The notes beneath the pieces were generated by a model. The model did no database searches. It was not told the origin of the DNA and saw only the letters and a list, made by a program, of their open reading frames with translations. The position numbers were made by a program, and so were the translations under genes. Of a DNA stretch of 8,604 bases, positions 5,712 to 8,604 are shown one piece after another. How positions within the stretch are numbered: position 1 is the first letter of the stretch; every line of letters starts with the position of its first letter. Where the stretch lies: assembly GCA_023700885.1 (NCBI GenBank), contig JAMPYA010000083.1:1-8604 (forward strand), written 5' to 3'. Source of the DNA: Flavobacteriaceae bacterium (GTDB lineage Bacteria > Bacteroidota > Bacteroidia > Flavobacteriales > Flavobacteriaceae).

Positions 5712-6916
5712 TGAATTTTCCGTTTTACATCGCTAAACGATATTTGTTTTCAAAAAGTAGTAACAATACTATTAACATCATCACATTTATCGCTTTTTTA
5801 GGAGTTGTAATCGGAACTTTATCATTATTTGTGGTGCTTTCTGGTTTTTCGGGTCTAAAAACATTCAGCGTTTCTTTTTTAAACATTTCTGACCCCGATT
5901 TAAAAATTACTTCTACTGAAGGAAAATCTTTTACATTTTCTAAAGATTTTAAAACCATTTTAGATGAAACTGATGGAATTGCCTCCTACACAAAAGTAAT
6001 TGAAGAACGTGCTTTTTTTAGTTATCACAACAGAGAAATTGTTGGCTTTTTAAAAGGTGTCGATAGCAATTATCTATCAGTAAATAAAATAGATACTGCA
6101 CTAATTGCAGGAAATTGGCTTCAATCTTCCATTGAAAATGCAACTGTGGTTGGAAATGGAATTTCACACAAATTATCTTTAGGTGTTTATGATTTTTCAG
6201 AACCTTTAAAAATTTATGTGCCAAAACCTGGATTAGGTTATATTGACAATCCGCGAGAGGGATTTAACGTGGTTCAAACTCAAAATATTGGTATTTATGC
6301 CTTAACTGAAGATATTGACAATAAATTTGTTTTTACAGATATAAATACTGCCCAAAACTTACTTTCTTATAATACTACCCAAATATCCGGTATTGAAATT
6401 AAAGTAAATTCTGATGAATTAATTCCTCAAATCAAAAATCAACTATCACAAAAACTTGGAAATAAATTTAAAATTGAAACTCGAGAACAACTCAATGCGT
6501 TGTTTTACAAAATGTTAAATACTGAAAATTTAGTCTTATATTTTATTTTTACACTGGTTTTAATCATTGCTCTTTTTAATGTTATTGGGGCTATTATAAT
6601 GATGATACTCGATAAAAAAGAAAATTTAAAAACACTCTCAAATCTAGGATTAACAATTAAAGAAATTAGAAGAATTTTTGTGTTTCACGGATTTTTATTA
6701 ACACTATTTGGATTAATTATTGGATTAATTATTGGAAGTGTTTTAATCCTTTTACAACTCAAATTTCAACTTTTTATGATTACAAAATCATTGGCTTATC
6801 CAGTAGAATTTACTTTTATAAATCTGGTAATTGTAATATTTACAATCACTGTTCTAGGATTTCTTGCTTCACTAATTGCCAGCAGTAGAATTTCTGCAAA
6901 AGTAATTAATCAATAA
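5711..6916 (+). CDS. LolC/LolE-like ABC transporter permease (FtsX/MacB family)
   Basis: The 401-residue membrane protein has the LolC/E layout: TM1 at about 23-45, a large periplasmic domain (about 50-270), then TM2 at about 274-299, TM3 at about 325-350 and TM4 at about 368-391. The cytoplasmic loop MMILDKKENLKTLSNLGL (297-314) precedes TM3 and would contact the ATPase. N-terminal YIAKRYLFSKSSNNTINII (7-25) and LSGFSGLKTF (43-52) are the usual signatures of this Bacteroidota permease group. By analogy it may help release lipoproteins from the inner membrane or act in another extrusion process; no LolD-type ATPase or second permease is adjacent. I chose the GTG at 5711 because the conserved N-terminal sequence begins there and no in-frame ATG lies upstream within reach. 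It overlaps the rbfA stop by 1 nt. Its 3' end overlaps the convergent dusB coding end by 11 bp. The exact substrate cannot be told from the sequence. Confidence 0.9.
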   Translation: MNFPFYIAKRYLFSKSSNNTINIITFIAFLGVVIGTLSLFVVLSGFSGLKTFSVSFLNISDPDLKITSTEGKSFTFSKDFKTILDETDGIASYTKVIEERAFFSYHNREIVGFLKGVDSNYLSVNKIDTALIAGNWLQSSIENATVVGNGISHKLSLGVYDFSEPLKIYVPKPGLGYIDNPREGFNVVQTQNIGIYALTEDIDNKFVFTDINTAQNLLSYNTTQISGIEIKVNSDELIPQIKNQLSQKLGNKFKIETREQLNALFYKMLNTENLVLYFIFTLVLIIALFNVIGAIIMMILDKKENLKTLSNLGLTIKEIRRIFVFHGFLLTLFGLIIGLIIGSVLILLQLKFQLFMITKSLAYPVEFTFINLVIVIFTITVLGFLASLIASSRISAKVINQ

Positions 6917-7898
6917 TTTTTTCGCTATACTGAATCAGAATTTCATCAAATATTTTTTGAACAGTTTCAAAATCATCAGCAGTAACTAATTTTAATCGAT
7001 GCTCTTTAAAATGTGAAATTCCTTTAAAATAATTGGTGTAATGCCGACGCGTTTCTAACAATCCTAAACGTTCACCTTTCCAGTCCATAGCCATTTGCAG
7101 ATGTCTTTTTGCTACCTGAACTCTTTCCTCAATAGTTGGTAAATTTAAATGTTCTCCTGTCTCAAAATAATGTTTTATTTCTCTAAAAATCCACGGATAG
7201 CCAATTGCGGCTCGTCCTATCATAGCACCATCTAATCCATAATCATCTCTCATAGATAGTGCTCTTTCCGGAGAATCAACATCACCATTTCCAAAAATAG
7301 GAATGTGCATTCTCGGATTATTTTTCACCTCAGCAATCGGTTTCCAATTCGCCAATCCTTTATACATTTGATTCCGAGTTCGGCCATGTATTGAAAGCGC
7401 CTGAATTCCGGCATCTTGTAATCTTTCGGCAACATTTACAATTTCAATCGTTTTTTCATCCCAACCTAAACGTGTTTTTACGGTAATCGGTAACGACGTA
7501 TGTTTTACCATGGCTTCGGAGAGTTTTATCATGAGCGGAATGTCTTTTAAAATTCCCGCTCCGGCGCCTTTACAAACTACTTTGCTAACCGGACAACCAA
7601 AATTGATATCAATAAAATCGGGTTTTGACTGTTCTACTATCTCAACAGTTCGCAACATAGAGTCCAAATTGGCACCAAATATTTGGATTCCAACAGGTCG
7701 TTCCTTTTCATAAATATCGAGTTTTACTTTGCTTTTGGCTGCATCGCGAATGAGACCTTCGGAGGAAATAAATTCAGTATAAACCACATCGGCTCCCAAT
7801 TCCTTACAGATTGCTCTAAACGGAGGATCACTTACATCTTCCATAGGAGCTAATAAAAGCGGGAATTTTCCTAATTCTATACTGCCAATCTTTGCCAT
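6906..7898 (-). CDS. dusB: tRNA-dihydrouridine synthase (DusB type)
   Basis: This is an FMN-dependent enzyme that reduces uridines in the D-loop of tRNA to dihydrouridine using NAD(P)H. The 330 residues form a TIM barrel followed by a helical C-terminal domain. Visible landmarks are LLLAPMEDVSDPPFR (14-28), DINFGCPVSKV (97-107) with the catalytic Cys102, Lys141 and Arg143 in TVKTRLGW, SIHGRTRNQMYKG (169-181) with the FMN/substrate His171, the phosphate-binding GNGDV (203-207) and GRAAIGYPWIF (228-238). The length (about 320-340) and the GAGAGIL segment (111-117) fit DusB rather than DusA or DusC. The subtype is a family-level inference. A TAACTTTG box is centred about 20 nt upstream, so it probably has its own promoter. 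Its last codons overlap the last codons of the convergent permease gene. Confidence 0.94.
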   Translation of the reverse strand: MAKIGSIELGKFPLLLAPMEDVSDPPFRAICKELGADVVYTEFISSEGLIRDAAKSKVKLDIYEKERPVGIQIFGANLDSMLRTVEIVEQSKPDFIDINFGCPVSKVVCKGAGAGILKDIPLMIKLSEAMVKHTSLPITVKTRLGWDEKTIEIVNVAERLQDAGIQALSIHGRTRNQMYKGLANWKPIAEVKNNPRMHIPIFGNGDVDSPERALSMRDDYGLDGAMIGRAAIGYPWIFREIKHYFETGEHLNLPTIEERVQVAKRHLQMAMDWKGERLGLLETRRHYTNYFKGISHFKEHRLKLVTADDFETVQKIFDEILIQYSEKIID

Positions 7899-7915
7899 TT
7901 CATTAATTTTCGATG

Positions 7916-7923
7916 CAAAGTTA
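7916..7923 (-). promoter_or_regulatory. Predicted -7 box of dusB
   Basis: On the minus strand the sequence reads TAACTTTG, a full TAnnTTTG match followed by CATC, ending 17 nt before the dusB ATG at 7898. No convincing TTG -33 element is found at the expected distance upstream, so only the -7 half is claimed. Confidence 0.5.
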
Positions 7924-7972
7924 GGGATTTCTTAATTTAAATCAGCTTTTCTATCTATTTGAAAGAAAATCG

Positions 7973-7980
7973 TATTTTTG
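7973..7980 (+). promoter_or_regulatory. Predicted -7 box upstream of the PD40 lipoprotein gene
   Basis: TATTTTTG matches TAnnTTTG. The nearest upstream TTTG (7958-7961) is only 11 nt away, too close for a standard -33 element. If used, it would give a leader of about 120 nt before the ATG at 8108, and the leader would contain a 30-codon ORF (8019-8111). Confidence 0.35.
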
Positions 7981-8018
7981 ATCCATTCATCAACTAAACA
8001 AATAATTATGAAATAGCC

Positions 8019-8111
8019 ATGTTTGATCAAAACACAAATACGAATGAAAATATTTTTCAAACTGGCGTATTCCATATGACAAATGAAAAACAAATAAATA
8101 TTCACATATGA
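8019..8111 (+). CDS. Possible 30-codon upstream ORF overlapping the PD40 gene start
   Basis: An ATG at 8019 opens a frame of 30 sense codons that ends in TGA at 8109-8111. That stop overlaps the downstream ATG at 8108 as ATGA, the classic arrangement for translational coupling. The peptide starts Met-Phe-Asp-Gln-Asn and is hydrophilic (Asn/Thr/Gln/Glu-rich), with no signal peptide and no family I recognise. A candidate -7 box lies about 39 nt upstream. In AT-rich DNA such a short frame can occur by chance, so this is a tentative call; it could be a leader peptide, a coupling ORF or nothing. Confidence 0.25.
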   Translation: MFDQNTNTNENIFQTGVFHMTNEKQINIHI

Positions 8112-8604
8112 AAAATATTTTTGCAATTATTCTTTTAATTTCAGTGATGTTTTTGAGCTGTAAAGGTCAAAAAAACACTCAATCAACTTCTGGTTATGAC
8201 GGAAAATCAGGTGCCACCAAAATTGTAAATACACTTCATTATCCACAAGAAAAACATCTAAAAAATATTAAACAACTCACTTTTGGAGGCGATAATGCCG
8301 AAGCATATTGGAGTTTTGATAATCAATCAATAGTGTTTCAGGCAACTAATAAAGCGTGGGGAGATCAATGTGATCAAATTTATACGATGCCAATAAGCCA
8401 AGATTTGAGTAAAGGAGGAAAACCTCAGTTAATCAGTACAGGTTTAGGCAGAACCACTTGCAGCTATTTTTTACCAGGAAATAAAACCATCGTTTATTCT
8501 TCAACACATTTAGGAGGTAATCAATGTCCGCCAGTTCCAAATAAAGAGGATTATGGCGGAAAATATGTGTGGCCTGTATATGACAGTTTTGATATTTTCA
8601 CAGC
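8108..8604 (+). CDS. PD40/TolB-like beta-propeller lipoprotein, C-terminus cut by window edge
   Basis: The frame opens at 8108 and runs off the right edge without a stop (165 codons visible). Residues 1-18 form a lipoprotein signal: Lys at 2, hydrophobic 4-16, then Phe-Leu-Ser-Cys with the likely lipidated Cys18, followed by a Ser/Thr/Gly-rich linker. From about residue 50 the sequence IKQLTFGGDNAEAYWSFDNQ (54-73, then SIVFQA) is a PD40/WD40-like propeller blade as found in TolB, and the next blades begin at QLISTGLGRTTCSYFLPG (107-124, then NKTIVYSS). Such proteins are periplasmic or outer-membrane-attached interaction scaffolds; some are fused to peptidases, and the missing C-terminus would decide. 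Three further cysteines (88, 118, 140) lie in the propeller, unusual for a simple scaffold and possibly disulphide-bonded. The residues after Cys18 (Lys-Gly-Gln-Lys-Asn) carry no acidic surface-export signal. The signal peptide supports this start. The gene is divergent from dusB. Confidence 0.85.
   Translation, partial: MKNIFAIILLISVMFLSCKGQKNTQSTSGYDGKSGATKIVNTLHYPQEKHLKNIKQLTFGGDNAEAYWSFDNQSIVFQATNKAWGDQCDQIYTMPISQDLSKGGKPQLISTGLGRTTCSYFLPGNKTIVYSSTHLGGNQCPPVPNKEDYGGKYVWPVYDSFDIFT

Noticed and set aside
5725..5958. A 77-codon minus-strand frame inside the LolC/E-like permease gene
   Set aside because: It lies antisense to a well-supported membrane protein gene and shows no domain or promoter of its own.
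6018..6224. A 68-codon minus-strand frame inside the permease gene
   Set aside because: Antisense shadow with a biased His/Leu/Phe composition and no recognisable motif.
7510..7713. A 67-codon plus-strand frame inside dusB
   Set aside because: Antisense to the catalytic region of DusB, whose sequence is constrained; no independent support.
8044..8079. An 11-codon frame starting Met-Lys-Ile-Phe-Phe, resembling the start of the PD40 lipoprotein signal peptide, with similar DNA at 8044 and 8108
   Set aside because: The likeness is about 15 bases of simple ATGAAAAATATTTTT-type sequence, so chance is enough to explain it; the frame stops at once.
7932..8126. A 64-codon minus-strand frame rich in Ile, Phe and Tyr
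   Set aside because: It overlaps the intergenic promoter region and the start of the PD40 lipoprotein gene, matches no family, and its composition is what antisense AT-rich DNA gives.
1..8604. A defence island, secondary-metabolite cluster, mobile element or CRISPR
   Set aside because: All genes except the partial lipoprotein and the DUF3098 protein fall in conserved housekeeping families; no integrase, transposase, long terminal repeats or regular spaced repeats are visible.

Overview
The window is a stretch of ordinary chromosome from a low-GC member of the Bacteroidota, most probably a Flavobacteriaceae (Flavobacterium-like) bacterium. The reasons are the protein sequences (an SDR-type threonine dehydrogenase, a DUF3098 protein beside ftsX, a PUA-less TruB and a PD40 lipoprotein), several TAnnTTTG boxes of the Bacteroidota sigma factor upstream of genes, and the lack of Shine-Dalgarno sequences. 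I see no phage, transposon, CRISPR, rRNA or tRNA sequence. I did not find a new multi-gene system; the points of interest are regulatory and architectural.

Left part (1-2140). A truncated lipoprotein gene runs off the left edge on the minus strand. A 174-bp spacer separates it from a divergent threonine 3-dehydrogenase gene. A strong 16-bp hairpin with a T-run lies just after that gene and only 14 nt before a thioredoxin-fold protein gene, whose active site is WCGDA instead of WCxxC.

Middle part (2145-5252, all minus strand). Transcription order is mce (methylmalonyl-CoA epimerase), a 77-nt gap, then ftsX, a DUF3098 small membrane protein, uppP and truB. The last four genes are separated by 1, 3 and 0 nt and look like a single cell-envelope/translation operon. 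truB converges on the thioredoxin-like gene with a 4-nt gap.

Right part (5319-8604). rbfA and a LolC/LolE-like permease form a plus-strand pair with a 1-nt stop/start overlap (TAGTG, GTG start). The permease converges on dusB with an 11-bp overlap of coding ends. Divergent from dusB, a plus-strand PD40/TolB-like lipoprotein gene runs off the right edge; a 30-codon ORF ends on its start codon (ATGA).

Functionally the window mixes RNA maturation (TruB and DusB modify tRNA; RbfA matures 16S rRNA), envelope biogenesis (FtsX, UppP, LolC/E-like permease, lipoproteins) and small-molecule metabolism (threonine breakdown, methylmalonyl-CoA epimerisation). The mce/rbfA intergenic region is the most structured regulatory site: a perfect 12-bp palindrome places a TTTG -33-like element on each strand, each followed by a TAnnTTTG box. 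All gaps between genes are shorter than 300 bp.
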